The notes: generated from the sequence alone by a model not told the origin. Shown: positions 34,648 to 48,399, numbered from the stretch's first letter. The stretch is DNA of 64,000 nucleotides from Streptomyces diacarni (GCF_003323715.1 NZ_QOIN01000028.1:404436-468435), one strand, 5' to 3'. A program made the numbers and translations.

Positions 34648-35826
34648 ATGTCCGAGGTGCATGTGTCCCGCCGCGCCCGGCTGCGCGACCGCTGTGCGGC
34701 GAGCACCGCCCACGACGGTCCCGCGGACGCGGTGCTGATCTCCCGCCCCGCCAACGTCCGCTATCTGACCGGTCGTGCGGCGCCGGGCAGCGTGCTGCTG
34801 CTCGGCCCCGACGGCCGGGACACCCTCGTCTCGACCCCCGGCCAGGGCCCTGCCAACGGCGCACACCCGGCCGACGACCTCAAAGAGATCACCCTGGAGG
34901 TGCCGGGCGCGCCCCCGGGGGCGCCGTCGGAGGCGGGGGAGGGGGAGGCGCGGGGCGGTACCCGTGGCGACGCCGCGGTGGTCGCCGCCTCGCTCGCCGA
35001 GCGCGGCGGTGCCCGCGCGCTCGCCGTGGAGGAGCACCATCTGACGGTCGCCAGGCACCGTGCGCTGACCGCCGCCGCGCCCTCGGTGGACCTGGCCGAT
35101 CTCGGCCTGGTCGTGGAGCAGCAGCGGGTGGTCAAGGACGAGGAGGAGATCTCGGCGCTGCGCGTCGCCGCGGAGATCACCGACCAGGCCCTCGGCGAGC
35201 TGCTGGAGTCGATCCTGGTGGGGCGTACGGAGCGGCACCTGGCGCTGGAGCTGGAGCGCAGGCTGATCGACCACGGGGCCGAGGGCGCCGCCTTCCCCAC
35301 ATCGGTGGCCACGGGACCGAACTCGGGGCTGCCGGGACACCGCCCGACGGACCGGCGGGTGGAGGAGGGCGATTTCCTCTCGGTACGGCTGGGGGCGCGC
35401 TACCGCGGGTACCGCTGTCAGATCGGTCGCACGTTCGTCATCGGAACCGCGCCGGACGCCTGGCAGGTCGAGCTGTACGACGTCGTCTTCGCCGCTCAGC
35501 GGGCCGCGCGGGAGTCGCTGGGCCCCGGGGCCGAGTGCCGCGAGGTGGACCGGGCGGCCCGCCAGGTGCTGGGTGCCGCCGGGTACGGTGCGGCGCTCGG
35601 AGAGTCGACGGGGCACGGTGTGGGGCTGGAAATCGGTGAGGACCCTCGGCTGTCGCCTGAGGCCGTGGGTAAACTTGACGCTCGTGTGCCGGTCACCGTC
35701 GAACCGGGGGTCCATCTCCCGGGCCGGGGCGGCGTCCGGATCGACGACACGCTCGTCGTCCGCCCGCAGGCGGACGGCGGACCCGAGCTACTCACCATCA
35801 CGACCAAGGAGCTGCTCGCCCTCTGA
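34648..35826 (+). CDS. M24 (Xaa-Pro aminopeptidase-like) homologue with degenerate metal site
   Basis: The 392-residue protein has a creatinase-like N-domain and a pita-bread C-domain. At the metal site, the normal D...D pair in (V)DFGA...SDxTRTF is replaced by R247 and Q258 (VRLGARYRGYRCQIGRTF). H323 (STGHGVGLE) and E352 (VTVEPGVHL) remain, and the last glutamate is D366 (RIDDTLVV). With two of five ligands lost, peptidase activity is doubtful. It may be a binding protein or use another chemistry. It lies 81 bp upstream of efp, where active prolidases occur in other actinobacteria. The ATG at 34648 gives the expected N-terminus. Confidence 0.88.
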   Translation: MSEVHVSRRARLRDRCAASTAHDGPADAVLISRPANVRYLTGRAAPGSVLLLGPDGRDTLVSTPGQGPANGAHPADDLKEITLEVPGAPPGAPSEAGEGEARGGTRGDAAVVAASLAERGGARALAVEEHHLTVARHRALTAAAPSVDLADLGLVVEQQRVVKDEEEISALRVAAEITDQALGELLESILVGRTERHLALELERRLIDHGAEGAAFPTSVATGPNSGLPGHRPTDRRVEEGDFLSVRLGARYRGYRCQIGRTFVIGTAPDAWQVELYDVVFAAQRAARESLGPGAECREVDRAARQVLGAAGYGAALGESTGHGVGLEIGEDPRLSPEAVGKLDARVPVTVEPGVHLPGRGGVRIDDTLVVRPQADGGPELLTITTKELLAL

Positions 35827-35907
35827 CCCCTGCCGGGGTCGGGCCCACGGGCCGTAGGGTGCGGCAGCGCCCTGGTCTCCGCAGCAGTCTCAGGAGATTC
35901 CGCGACC

Positions 35908-36474
35908 GTGGCATCCACGAACGACCTCAAGAACGGCATGGTGCTCAAGCTCGACGGCGGCCAGCTCTGGTCCGTTGTCGAGTTCCAGCACGTCAAGCCG
36001 GGCAAAGGCCCCGCCTTCGTCCGTACCAAGCTGAAGAACGTCCTGTCCGGCAAGATCGTCGACAAGACGTTCAACGCGGGCACCAAGGTCGAGACGGCCA
36101 CCGTGGACCGACGGGGCATGCAGTTCTCGTACATGGACGGCGACTACTTCGTCTTCATGGACATGGAGACCTTCGACCAGCTCCACATCGACCGCAAGGT
36201 CGTCGGTGACGCGGCCAACTACCTGATCGAAGGCTTCGACGCCACCGTCGCCCAGCACGAGGGCGAGGTGCTCTACGTCGAGCTGCCGGCCGCCGTCGAT
36301 CTGACGATCAAGCACACCGAGCCGGGCGTCCAGGGTGACCGCTCCACCGGCGGCTCCAAGCCCGCCGAGCTGGAGACCGGCTACAGCATCCAGGTGCCGC
36401 TCTTCATCGTCACCGGTGAGAAGATCAAGGTCGACACCCGCTCCGGCGAGTACCTCGGCCGGGTGAACAGCTAA
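35908..36474 (+). CDS. efp: Translation elongation factor P
   Basis: EF-P relieves ribosomes stalled on polyproline. The 188-residue protein shows three beta-barrel domains, the loop [17 protein letters not shown] with its tip lysine, and the C-terminal signature [20 protein letters not shown]. The PGKGPA loop resembles other actinobacterial EF-Ps. No EpmA/EpmB-type modification gene is seen nearby. nusB follows after 2 bp. Confidence 0.97.
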   Translation: MASTNDLKNGMVLKLDGGQLWSVVEFQHVKPGKGPAFVRTKLKNVLSGKIVDKTFNAGTKVETATVDRRGMQFSYMDGDYFVFMDMETFDQLHIDRKVVGDAANYLIEGFDATVAQHEGEVLYVELPAAVDLTIKHTEPGVQGDRSTGGSKPAELETGYSIQVPLFIVTGEKIKVDTRSGEYLGRVNS

Positions 36475-36476
36475 CC

Positions 36477-36902
36477 GTGGCCGCACGCAACAAGGCCCGC
36501 AAACGCGCCTTCCAGATCCTCTTCGAGGCCGACCAACGCGGCGCCGACGTGCGGACCGTGCTCGCCGACTGGTTGCGGCTCGCACGGACGGACACGCGCC
36601 AGCCGCCCGTCTCCGAGTACGCGATGACCTGCGTGGAGGGCTACGCGCAGAACGCCGCACGGATCGACGAACTGCTGTCCACCTACGCGGTGGACTGGAC
36701 CCTCGACCGGATGCCGGACGTGGACCGCAGCATCCTCAGGCTCGGTGTCTACGAGCTGCTGTGGAGTGAGGACGTCCCGGACGCCGTCGTCATCGACGAG
36801 GCCGTCCAGCTGGCGAAGGAGTTCTCGACCGACGAGTCCCCGGGCTTCATCAACGGCCTGCTGGGCCGGCTGAAGGACCTCAAGCCGACGCTGCTGCGCT
36901 GA
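36477..36902 (+). CDS. nusB: Transcription antitermination factor NusB
   Basis: NusB is a 141-residue all-helical RNA-binding protein that, with NusE/S10, binds boxA and prevents early termination in rRNA operons. It shows RNKARKRAFQILFEAD at the N-terminus and the SILRLGVYELLW and VVIDEAVQLAKEFSTDESPGFINGLLG signatures. It is co-transcribed with efp, and a strong hairpin lies 17 bp beyond its stop codon. Confidence 0.95.
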   Translation: MAARNKARKRAFQILFEADQRGADVRTVLADWLRLARTDTRQPPVSEYAMTCVEGYAQNAARIDELLSTYAVDWTLDRMPDVDRSILRLGVYELLWSEDVPDAVVIDEAVQLAKEFSTDESPGFINGLLGRLKDLKPTLLR

Positions 36903-36919
36903 CGCCCGGTCTCCCGCCG

Positions 36920-36961
36920 CCGAAGGAGGTGCCTTCTCCCGCGAGAAGGCACCCCCTTCGG
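36920..36961 (+). terminator. Terminator after nusB
   Basis: A long near-perfect hairpin (outer CCGAAGG/CCTTCGG, inner GGTGCCTTCTC/GAGAAGGCACC, small CCGC loop) begins 17 bp after nusB. It marks the end of the efp-nusB transcript. Confidence 0.85.
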
Positions 36962-37032
36962 CTTCGGTGCGAGGCGCGAAGGCGTCTTCCGCGCGCCGCA
37001 CGCGTCGGCTCCCGTGCCGCCGTATGGAAAAC

Positions 37033-37093
37033 GGCGGTGCCGAACCGGCCGCACCCGCCGGACGTGGCCGGGTGCGGTCGGCTCGGCACCGCC
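37033..37093. terminator. Extended inverted repeat downstream of bldD
   Basis: GGCGGTGCCGA (37033-37043) pairs with TCGGCACCGCC (37083-37093), and an inner CCGCACCCG/CGGGTGCGG pair extends the stem. It lies 61 bp beyond the bldD stop codon and probably terminates bldD from the minus strand. Confidence 0.7.
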
Positions 37094-37153
37094 GGTTCCG
37101 CCGTCTCGCGAAAGGCGCTCGACGGGAGGTGTCCTGCGGCGGGAGGCGCGCTC

Positions 37154-37654
37154 TCAGACCTCTTCGTGGGAGACGGCACGACGCGCGTCGGCGTCCAGGA
37201 CGCCCCAGCTGATGAGCTGCTCCGTGAGCACGGAGGGGGACTGGTCGTAGATCACGGCCAGTGTGCGCAGGTCGTCCTGGCGGATGGAGAGGACCTTGCC
37301 GTTGTAGTCCCCGCGCTGCGACTGGATCGTCGCCGCGTACCGCTGGAGCGGGCCCGCCTTGTCGGCCGGCACGTGGGCGAGGCGCTCGAGGTCGAGCACC
37401 AGCTTCGGCGGCGGCTCGGCGGCTCCGCCGGGGGTGGTGCCCGGCAGCAGCTCCTGGACCGGCACCCCGTAGAAGTCCGCGAGCTCGGCGAGGCGCTGGA
37501 CGGTCACGGCCCGGTCGCCGCGCTCGTACGAGCCCACCACGACCGCCTTCCAGCGGCCCTGGGACTTCTCCTCGACACCGTGGAGGGAGAGGCCCTGCTG
37601 GGTGCGGATGGCGCGGAGCTTGGCTCCGAGCTGTTTGGCGTATTCGCTGGACAT
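37154..37654 (-). CDS. bldD: Developmental master repressor BldD
   Basis: BldD is the c-di-GMP-dependent repressor of sporulation genes in Streptomyces during vegetative growth. The 166-residue protein has an N-terminal XRE helix-turn-helix (LRAIRTQQGLSLHGVEEKS and YERGDRAVTVQRLAELADFY). Its C-terminal domain keeps the c-di-GMP signature, RGD followed after eight residues by RQDD. BldD binds as a dimer bridged by tetrameric c-di-GMP. The ATG at 37654 gives the family length. Two BldD boxes lie 68-95 bp upstream, consistent with known autoregulation. The presence of bldD places the organism among sporulating actinomycetes. Confidence 0.98.
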   Translation of the reverse strand: MSSEYAKQLGAKLRAIRTQQGLSLHGVEEKSQGRWKAVVVGSYERGDRAVTVQRLAELADFYGVPVQELLPGTTPGGAAEPPPKLVLDLERLAHVPADKAGPLQRYAATIQSQRGDYNGKVLSIRQDDLRTLAVIYDQSPSVLTEQLISWGVLDADARRAVSHEEV

Positions 37655-37721
37655 ATGGCTCCCCGGACGCTGGATCTCGCTGAGCGGCTGCGCCACGCGG
37701 TTCGCTGCGCCGCGCTCTTCG

Positions 37722-37749
37722 TAACTCACTGTGAGGTTACGCAGCGTAA
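37722..37749. promoter_or_regulatory. Tandem BldD operator boxes upstream of bldD
   Basis: The 13-mer at 37737-37749, TTACGCAGCGTAA, is a perfect palindrome fitting the BldD pattern TNACNC(A/T)GNGTNA at every position. A second box, TAACTCACTGTGA at 37722-37734, fits all but one position. Two bases separate them. Confidence 0.85.
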
Positions 37750-37850
37750 TGTGCCGCGTCAAGCCGAGGGGGGCCAGACGGCTGGCGCGGCCCCTGCGCG
37801 AGGGCGCCTGGGCGGTCCTGGTAGCGTGGGGCGACGACGACAAGACGTCC

Positions 37851-38508
<658 letters not shown>

Positions 38509-38717
38509 TCACACCCCGACCCTCCGCGCCACACGCCCGAGACCTTCGGCCCGGCGTGGCCGCCATGCGGTCCGCACCGCGCCGCACGCCCGTGTGTCCG
38601 CTGCCGGGACGCGCCCCGCGCCCGCCGGGGCACGCACCGGCGCGAACCACAACGCGCCGCGCCGCACCCGCCCCCCGCGACGACCTCATCCCACCCCACG
38701 GAAGGCCCAGGCAACAG

Positions 38718-39713
38718 ATGAAGCGTCACCTCATCTCGGCCGCCGACCTCACCCGCGACGACGCCGTCCTCATCCTCGACACCGCCGAGGAGATGGCCAG
38801 GTTCGCCGACCGGCCGATCAAGAAGCTGCCCACCCTGCGCGGCCGCACCATCGTCAACCTCTTCTTCGAGGACTCCACCCGCACCCGGATCTCGTTCGAG
38901 GCCGCCGCCAAGCGGCTGTCGGCCGACGTCATCAACTTCTCGGCGAAGGGCTCCTCGGTCTCCAAGGGCGAGTCCCTCAAGGACACGGCACTCACCCTGG
39001 AGGCCATGGGCGCCGACGCCGTCGTCATCCGGCACGGCGAGTCCGGGGCCCCGCACCGGCTGGCGACCTCGGGATGGATCGGCGGTTCGGTCGTCAACGC
39101 GGGCGACGGGACCCACGAGCACCCCACCCAGGCGCTGCTGGACGCCTTCACCACGCGCCGCCGCCTGGTCGGGCGGGAGGGCGCGGGGCTCGACGGGCTG
39201 CGCGTCACCATCGTCGGCGACATCCTGCACAGCCGCGTCGCCCGCTCGAACGTCCACCTGCTGGCCACCCTGGGCGCGCGCGTCACCCTCGTCGCCCCGC
39301 CCACCCTCGTGCCGATCGGGGTGGAGAGCTGGCCGTGCGAGGTGTCGTACGACCTGGACGCCGTGCTGGCCACGTCGGACGCGGTGATGATGCTGCGCGT
39401 CCAGCGGGAGCGGATGAACGCGGCGTTCTTCCCCACCGAGCGTGAGTACGCCCGCCGCTACGGGCTCGACGAGGACCGCATGGCGCGGATGCCGGACAAC
39501 GCCATCGTGATGCACCCCGGGCCGATGAACCGCGGCATGGAGATCACCGCGCAGGTCGCCGACTCGCCCCGCTGCGCCGCTGTCGAGCAGGTCGCCAACG
39601 GGGTCAGCATCCGGATGGCCGTGATGTACCTGCTGCTCGGCGGCGCCGAGCCGGCGCTTTCCCGGACGGACGAAGCCCCCACCGAGACCCCGATGCCCCA
39701 GGAGAACAACTGA
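38718..39713 (+). CDS. pyrB: Aspartate carbamoyltransferase catalytic subunit
   Basis: PyrB joins carbamoyl phosphate and aspartate, the first committed step of pyrimidine synthesis. The 331-residue protein has the carbamoyl-phosphate loop [35 protein letters not shown] and [11 protein letters not shown]. There is no regulatory PyrI gene, so it is the PyrR-controlled type. The ATG at 38718 is preceded by GGAAGG. The 209-bp gap from pyrR has no clear gene. Confidence 0.97.
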   Translation: MKRHLISAADLTRDDAVLILDTAEEMARFADRPIKKLPTLRGRTIVNLFFEDSTRTRISFEAAAKRLSADVINFSAKGSSVSKGESLKDTALTLEAMGADAVVIRHGESGAPHRLATSGWIGGSVVNAGDGTHEHPTQALLDAFTTRRRLVGREGAGLDGLRVTIVGDILHSRVARSNVHLLATLGARVTLVAPPTLVPIGVESWPCEVSYDLDAVLATSDAVMMLRVQRERMNAAFFPTEREYARRYGLDEDRMARMPDNAIVMHPGPMNRGMEITAQVADSPRCAAVEQVANGVSIRMAVMYLLLGGAEPALSRTDEAPTETPMPQENN

Positions 39714-39714
39714 G

Positions 39715-41010
39715 ATGACCGATCAGAAGACGACACTGCTGCGCGGCGCCAGGATCCTGGGGGGCGAACCGCAGGACGTGCTGATCGAGGGCGGCGTCAT
39801 CGCCCGGGTCGGCCGCGGTCTTCAGGCTGCGGGCGCCGAGGTGGTCGAGGCCGAGGGGCGCGTGCTGCTGCCGGGCCTGGTGGACCTGCACACCCACCTG
39901 CGCGAGCCGGGCCGCGAGGACTCCGAGACCGTGCTGACCGGTACCCGCGCGGCTGCCAAGGGCGGCTTCACCGCGGTGCACGCCATGGCCAACACCTTCC
40001 CCGTCGCCGACACCGCGGGCGTGGTCGAACAGGTGTGGCGGCTCGGCCGGGAGTACGGCTACTGCGACGTGCGTCCCGTCGGCGCCGTCACCGTCGGCCT
40101 GGAGGGCAAGCAGCTCGCGGAGTTGGGCGCCATGCACGACTCCGCCGCCGGGGTGCGGGTCTTCTCCGACGACGGCAAGTGCGTGGACGACGCCGTGATC
40201 ATGCGGCGGGCGCTGGAGTACGTGAAGGCGTTCGACGGCGTGGTGGCCCAGCACGCCCAGGAGCCCCGGCTGACCGAGGGGGCTCAGATGAACGAGGGCC
40301 GGGTCTCCGCCGAGCTGGGCCTGGCGGGCTGGCCGGCCGTCGCGGAGGAGTCGATCATCGCCAGGGACGTGCTGCTCGCCGCGCACGTCGGCTCCCGCGT
40401 CCACATCTGCCACCTGTCGACGGCCGGGTCGGTGGAGATCGTGCGCTGGGCCAAGTCCAAGGGGTGGAACGTCACCGCCGAGGTCACCCCGCACCACCTG
40501 CTCCTCACCGACGAGTTGGTCCGCTCCTACGACCCGGTCTACAAGGTCAACCCGCCGCTGCGCACCGAGGCCGACGTCATGGCGCTCCGTGAGGCACTGG
40601 CCGACGGCACCATCGACTGCGTCGCCACCGATCACGCTCCGCACCCGCACGAGGACAAGGACTGCGAGTGGGGTGCGGCCGCCATGGGCATGGTCGGTCT
40701 GGAGACGGCGCTGTCGGTCGTGCAGCACACCATGGTCGAGTCGGGGCTGCTGGAGTGGTCGCAGGTCGCCGACCGGATGTCCCACCGGCCCGCCGCCATC
40801 GGACGGCTGGCGGGACACGGCCGCCCCGTGGCGCCCGGCGAGCCCGCCAACCTGGTTCTCCTCGATCCCGCTTACCGTGGAGGCGTGGACCCCGCGGGCT
40901 TCGCCTCGCGCAGCGCCAACACCCCGTACGAGGGCCGTGAGCTGCCCGGACGCGTCACCCATACCTGGCTGCGGGGCCGCGCGACGGTCGTGGACGGGGC
41001 ATTGAAGTGA
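39715..41010 (+). CDS. pyrC: Dihydroorotase
   Basis: PyrC cyclises carbamoyl aspartate to dihydroorotate. The 431-residue amidohydrolase has the metal-binding LVDLHTHLREPG, the HICHLST and EVTPHHLLLTD histidines, and CVATDHAPHPHEDKD. This is the class I, longer type found in Gram-positive bacteria. It starts 1 bp after pyrB, and the 3' end overlaps the following membrane gene (GTGA). Confidence 0.96.
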   Translation: MTDQKTTLLRGARILGGEPQDVLIEGGVIARVGRGLQAAGAEVVEAEGRVLLPGLVDLHTHLREPGREDSETVLTGTRAAAKGGFTAVHAMANTFPVADTAGVVEQVWRLGREYGYCDVRPVGAVTVGLEGKQLAELGAMHDSAAGVRVFSDDGKCVDDAVIMRRALEYVKAFDGVVAQHAQEPRLTEGAQMNEGRVSAELGLAGWPAVAEESIIARDVLLAAHVGSRVHICHLSTAGSVEIVRWAKSKGWNVTAEVTPHHLLLTDELVRSYDPVYKVNPPLRTEADVMALREALADGTIDCVATDHAPHPHEDKDCEWGAAAMGMVGLETALSVVQHTMVESGLLEWSQVADRMSHRPAAIGRLAGHGRPVAPGEPANLVLLDPAYRGGVDPAGFASRSANTPYEGRELPGRVTHTWLRGRATVVDGALK

Positions 41011-41612
41011 GCAGTGTGAGCACGTTGAACCACCCCGTGGCCGCTCTGGCGGCCGCACAGAAGTCACAGGACGTCACCGACTGGGCCGCCCGGATCGGCT
41101 GGGTCGTCGGGCTCGTCCTGTTCATCGCGCTGCTGTACTGGCTGATGCGCCAGGGCTGGAAGTGGCGCGGCACCCTCCAGGGTGACCTGCCCGAGCTGCC
41201 GCAGCGCCCCGACGCCCCCGGGCAGCCGCTGCTGGAGGCGGCCGGGCGGTACCACGGCTCCACCAGCGCGGGGCAGTGGCTCGACCGGATCGTCGCCCAC
41301 GGCCTGGGCACCCGCAGCCGCGTCGAGCTGACGCTGACCGCGCGGGGCCTCGACGTCGTGCGGCCGGGTGCCGAGGACTTCTTCGTCCCCGCCGGGCAGC
41401 TGTACGGCGCCCGGCTCGACACCGGCATCGCGGGCAAGGTGCTCACCGAGGGCGGCCTGCTGATCGTCACGTGGGAGCACGGCGCACGGCGGCTCGACTC
41501 CGGATTCCGCTTCGACCGCTCGGCAGAGCAGGCCTGCTGGGTCGAGAAGATCAACGCAATGAGCGGCGACAAGGGTGCCGCCGCCACGCAGCAGCACAAG
41601 GAAGGCGCATGA
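41007..41612 (+). CDS. Membrane protein with PH-like domain, embedded in pyr operon
   Basis: The 201-residue protein has one TM helix ([18 protein letters not shown], about 28-47). A cytoplasmic beta-rich region (about 85-185) has the pattern of a bacterial PH-like domain ([25 protein letters not shown] and [20 protein letters not shown]). Function unknown. It overlaps pyrC upstream and carA downstream by four bases each, so it is expressed with pyrimidine enzymes. From memory it is conserved at this position in actinobacteria. Confidence 0.85.
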   Translation: MSSVSTLNHPVAALAAAQKSQDVTDWAARIGWVVGLVLFIALLYWLMRQGWKWRGTLQGDLPELPQRPDAPGQPLLEAAGRYHGSTSAGQWLDRIVAHGLGTRSRVELTLTARGLDVVRPGAEDFFVPAGQLYGARLDTGIAGKVLTEGGLLIVTWEHGARRLDSGFRFDRSAEQACWVEKINAMSGDKGAAATQQHKEGA

Positions 41613-42794
41613 TGACGACCTCCGCCAGGGGAGCGACCGGTACGACGGCAGATCCCGCCCTTCTCGTCCTGGAGGACGGCCGCACCTTCCGCGGGCGGGC
41701 CTACGGGGCCGTGGGGGAGACCTTCGGCGAAGCCGTGTTCTCCACCGGTATGACCGGCTACCAGGAGACCCTGACCGACCCGTCCTACCACCGCCAGGTC
41801 GTTGTGATGACGGCTCCGCACATCGGCAACACCGGCGTCAACGACGAGGACCCGGAGTCGGGGCGCATCTGGGTGGCCGGCTACGTCGTCCGCGACCCGG
41901 CCCGTACCCCCTCGAACTGGCGCTCCACCCGCTCTCTCGACGAGGAGCTGCGCGACCAGGGGATCGTCGGCATCAGCGGGGTCGACACCCGCGCGCTGAC
42001 CCGGCACCTGCGCGAGCGCGGCGCCATGCGCGTCGGCATCTTCTCCGGTGCGGCGGCGGCCACCGAGGAGGCGGCGCTGCTCGCCCGGGTGCGGGAGGCG
42101 CCCGCGATGCAGGGCGCCGACCTGTGCGGCGAGGTCGCCACCCAGGAGCCCTACGTCGTCCCCGCCCGCGGTGAGAAGCGGTTCACCGTCGCCGCGATCG
42201 ACCTCGGCATCAAGGGCATGACACCGCACCGCATGGCCGAGCGCGGGATAGAGGTGCACGTGCTGCCCGCCACCGCGACGGCCCGGGACCTCGACGCCGT
42301 GGACCCCGACGGTGTCTTCTTCTCCAACGGCCCCGGCGACCCGGCCACCGCTGACCAGCCGGTCGAACTCATGCGCGGCGTGCTGGAGCGCGGCACCCCG
42401 CTGTTCGGCATCTGCTTCGGCAACCAGATCCTCGGCCGCGCCCTCGGCTTCGGCACCTTCAAGCTCAAGTACGGGCACCGCGGCATCAACCAGCCCGTCC
42501 AGGACCGTACGACGGGCAAGGTCGAGGTCACCGCGCACAACCACGGCTTCGCCGTCGACGCGCCCACCGACCGGGTCAGCGACACCCCATACGGGCGGGC
42601 CGAGGTCAGCCACGTCTGTCTGAACGACGGCGTCGTCGAGGGGCTGCGGCTGCTCGACAAGCCCGCCTTCAGCGTCCAGTACCACCCCGAGGCGGCAGCG
42701 GGCCCGCACGACGCCGCCTACCTCTTCGACCGCTTCGTCGAGCTCATGCGCGACGGAAACACCCAGCACGACGCCACCCCCCTGGAGGACCAGC

Positions 42795-42802
<8 letters not shown>
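41609..42802 (+). CDS. carA: Carbamoyl-phosphate synthase small (glutaminase) subunit
   Basis: CarA hydrolyses glutamine to feed ammonia to CarB. The 397-residue protein has an N-terminal domain with [21 protein letters not shown] and a class I glutaminase domain with the nucleophile in [14 protein letters not shown] and the HPEA of the triad. The open frame runs upstream, but the ATG at 41609 (or the next ATG at 41612) overlaps the preceding stop codon. It overlaps carB by eight bases. Confidence 0.96.
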
Positions 42803-46130
<3,328 letters not shown>

Positions 46131-46154
46131 GCCCGTTCTCTTTCCCCAGCCCCT

Positions 46155-46304
46155 CCCCCAGACTTCGTCCGGGGGGACCCCCACTTCCCGAAACCGGGGC
46201 TCCGCCCCCGGGCCCCCGGTCCTCAAACTCCCCAGCCTCCGGCCGGGAGGTGCCCCCAGGCGCTTGAGGACGAGCCTCTCCGGCGATTGAGGAGTTTCGG
46301 GAAG
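46155..46304. repeat. Nested palindromic intergenic element between carB and pyrD
   Basis: CTTCCCGAAAC (46184-46194) and GTTTCGGGAAG (46294-46304) form a perfect 11-bp outer inverted repeat. Inside are CCTCAA/TTGAGG, GGGGC/GCCCC pairs and the words CTTGAGGACGAG and CCGGCGATTGAGGA, which I recall as part of a dispersed Streptomyces intergenic repeat. A small hairpin at 46155-46175 may terminate carB. Confidence 0.7.
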
Positions 46305-46348
46305 GGGCGGGGCGGGGGCCATGACAACCACAGGAACCCACCACCCAC

Positions 46349-47464
46349 ATGTACGGACTCCTCTTCCGCGCGCTCTTCCGCCGCATGGACCCGGAAAACG
46401 CCCACCACCTCGCGTTTTCCTGGATCCGCGCCGCAGCCCGCACCCCCGTCGTACGCACGTTCGCCGCCGCGGTCCTCGCCCCCCGCCACAAGGAACTCCG
46501 CATCGAGGCCCTGGGCCGCCGCATGCACGGCCCGTTCGGCCTGGCCGCGGGGTTCGACAAGAACGCCGAGGGGATCGACGGTCTGGCGATGCTCGGCTTC
46601 GACCACGTCGAGGTCGGCACCGTGACCGGCCGCGCCCAGCCGGGCAACCCGAAAAAGCGGCTCTTCCGCCTGGTCGAGGACTGGGCGCTGATCAACCGGA
46701 TGGGCTTCAACAACGAGGGCTCGGCCGCCGTGGCGGCACGGCTGGCCGCGCGCCGTGCGGTCTTCCGTACCACCGTCGGCGTCAACATCGGCAAGACGAA
46801 GGCCGTGTCCGAGGAGGAGGCGGCCGCCGACTACGTCACTTCCGCGGAGGCGCTGGCCCCGTACGCCGACTACCTCGTCGTCAACGTCTCCTCGCCGAAC
46901 ACTCCCGGACTGCGCAACCTCCAGGCGACCGCGCACCTGCGTCCGCTCCTGACCGCCGTACGTGAGGCGGCCGACCGCACGGTCACCACGCGCCGCGTGC
47001 CCCTGCTGGTCAAGATCGCGCCGGACCTGGCGGACGAGGACGTCGACGCCGTCGCCGATCTGGCCCTCGAACTGGGGCTGGACGGGATCATCGCGACCAA
47101 CACCACCATCGCCCGCGACGGGCTGGGCCTCAGCGCCGATCCGTCCCTGACCGCCGAGGCCGGCGGGCTGTCGGGGGCTCCGGTCCGCGACCGCTCGCTG
47201 GAGGTACTGCGGCGGCTGTACGCGCGCGTCGGCGACCGGCTCACGCTGGTCGGGGTCGGCGGCGTGACCACCCCCGAGGACGCGTGGCGCCGCATCCTCG
47301 CCGGCGCCACGCTGGTGCAGGGCTACACCGCCTTCCTGTACGAGGGCCCGCTGTGGATGCGCCGGATGCACGAGGGGCTCGCCCGGTTGCTGGCCGCCAG
47401 CCCGTACGCCACCCTCGCCGAGGCCGTCGGCGCCGCACACCGCGAAGAGGAGGCCGCCGCATGA
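46349..47464 (+). CDS. pyrD: Dihydroorotate dehydrogenase (quinone), class 2
   Basis: PyrD oxidises dihydroorotate to orotate, passing electrons to menaquinone. The 371-residue protein has the N-terminal membrane-associating helices of class 2 enzymes ([22 protein letters not shown]). The FMN barrel follows with [42 protein letters not shown] and [12 protein letters not shown]. It overlaps pyrF by four bases. Confidence 0.97.
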   Translation: MYGLLFRALFRRMDPENAHHLAFSWIRAAARTPVVRTFAAAVLAPRHKELRIEALGRRMHGPFGLAAGFDKNAEGIDGLAMLGFDHVEVGTVTGRAQPGNPKKRLFRLVEDWALINRMGFNNEGSAAVAARLAARRAVFRTTVGVNIGKTKAVSEEEAAADYVTSAEALAPYADYLVVNVSSPNTPGLRNLQATAHLRPLLTAVREAADRTVTTRRVPLLVKIAPDLADEDVDAVADLALELGLDGIIATNTTIARDGLGLSADPSLTAEAGGLSGAPVRDRSLEVLRRLYARVGDRLTLVGVGGVTTPEDAWRRILAGATLVQGYTAFLYEGPLWMRRMHEGLARLLAASPYATLAEAVGAAHREEEAAA

Positions 47465-48300
47465 CGGAACCGGAGCCCTTCGGCGCCCGGCTGCGAAGCG
47501 CCATGGACACGCGGGGGCCGCTGTGTGTGGGCATCGACCCGCACGCCTCCCTGCTGCGCGACTGGGGCCTGGACGACGACGTGGCGGGTCTCGAACGGTT
47601 CAGCCGTACGACCGTGGAGGCGCTCGCCGACCGGGTGGCCGTCCTCAAGCCGCAGTCGGCGTTCTTCGAGCGCTTCGGCTCGCGCGGCGTCGCCGTGCTG
47701 GAGAAGACGGTGGCCGAGGCGCGCGCGGCCGGAGCGCTGGTGCTCATGGACGCCAAGCGCGGCGACATCGGCTCCACGATGAGCGCCTACGCCGCCGCGT
47801 TCCTCGATCCGGCGGGTCCGCTGTTCTCGGACGCGCTCACCGTCAGCCCCTATCTGGGGTTCGGGGCGCTGGCTCCGGCCGTGGAGGCGGCCACCGCCGC
47901 CGGTGCGGGGCTCTTCGTGCTGGCGCTCACCTCCAATCCGGAGGGCCGGGAGGTGCAGCGCGCGGCGGGTGCCGACGGGGCGACGGTGGCGGCCACCGTG
48001 CTGCGCCACCTGGCGGAGTCGAACGCGGGTGCCCGGCCCTTGGGCTCTTTCGGCGCCGTGGTCGGCGCCACGCTGGGCGACCTGTCGGCGTTCGAGCTGG
48101 GCGTGAACGGTCCGCTGCTCGCTCCGGGGATCGGGGCGCAGGGCGCGACGCCCGCGGACCTGCCCGCGGTCTTCGGCTCCGCCGCCCGGAATGTCGTCCC
48201 GAGCGTGAGCCGGGGAGTCCTTCGTCACGGACCCACCACAACCGGACTGCGGGACTCCGCCGCACGCTTTGCCGACCAGGTGCGCGAAGCCGTGGGCTGA
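47461..48300 (+). CDS. pyrF: Orotidine 5'-phosphate decarboxylase, type 2
   Basis: PyrF performs the last step to UMP. The 279-residue protein is the longer type 2 form typical of actinobacteria. It shows LCVGIDPHASLL, KPQSAFFERFG, the catalytic VLMDAKRGDIGSTMSAYA and the phosphate-binding APGIGAQGATP. The ATG overlaps the pyrD stop codon. A perfect 14-bp hairpin 61 bp downstream ends the transcript. Confidence 0.97.
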   Translation: MTEPEPFGARLRSAMDTRGPLCVGIDPHASLLRDWGLDDDVAGLERFSRTTVEALADRVAVLKPQSAFFERFGSRGVAVLEKTVAEARAAGALVLMDAKRGDIGSTMSAYAAAFLDPAGPLFSDALTVSPYLGFGALAPAVEAATAAGAGLFVLALTSNPEGREVQRAAGADGATVAATVLRHLAESNAGARPLGSFGAVVGATLGDLSAFELGVNGPLLAPGIGAQGATPADLPAVFGSAARNVVPSVSRGVLRHGPTTTGLRDSAARFADQVREAVG

Positions 48301-48361
48301 GCCGGACCGTACCGGGGCCCGGGACCCGCATGACCCCCGGAAAATGCGTCAGGTATGTCCA

Positions 48362-48399
48362 GAAAAGTCCTGGTCGAGCGAGGCTGACCAGGACTTTTC
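48362..48399 (+). terminator. Strong terminator after pyrF
   Basis: A perfect 14-bp stem, GAAAAGTCCTGGTC with GACCAGGACTTTTC, has a 10-nt loop and is followed by a T-rich stretch. It lies 61 bp after pyrF. Confidence 0.9.
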
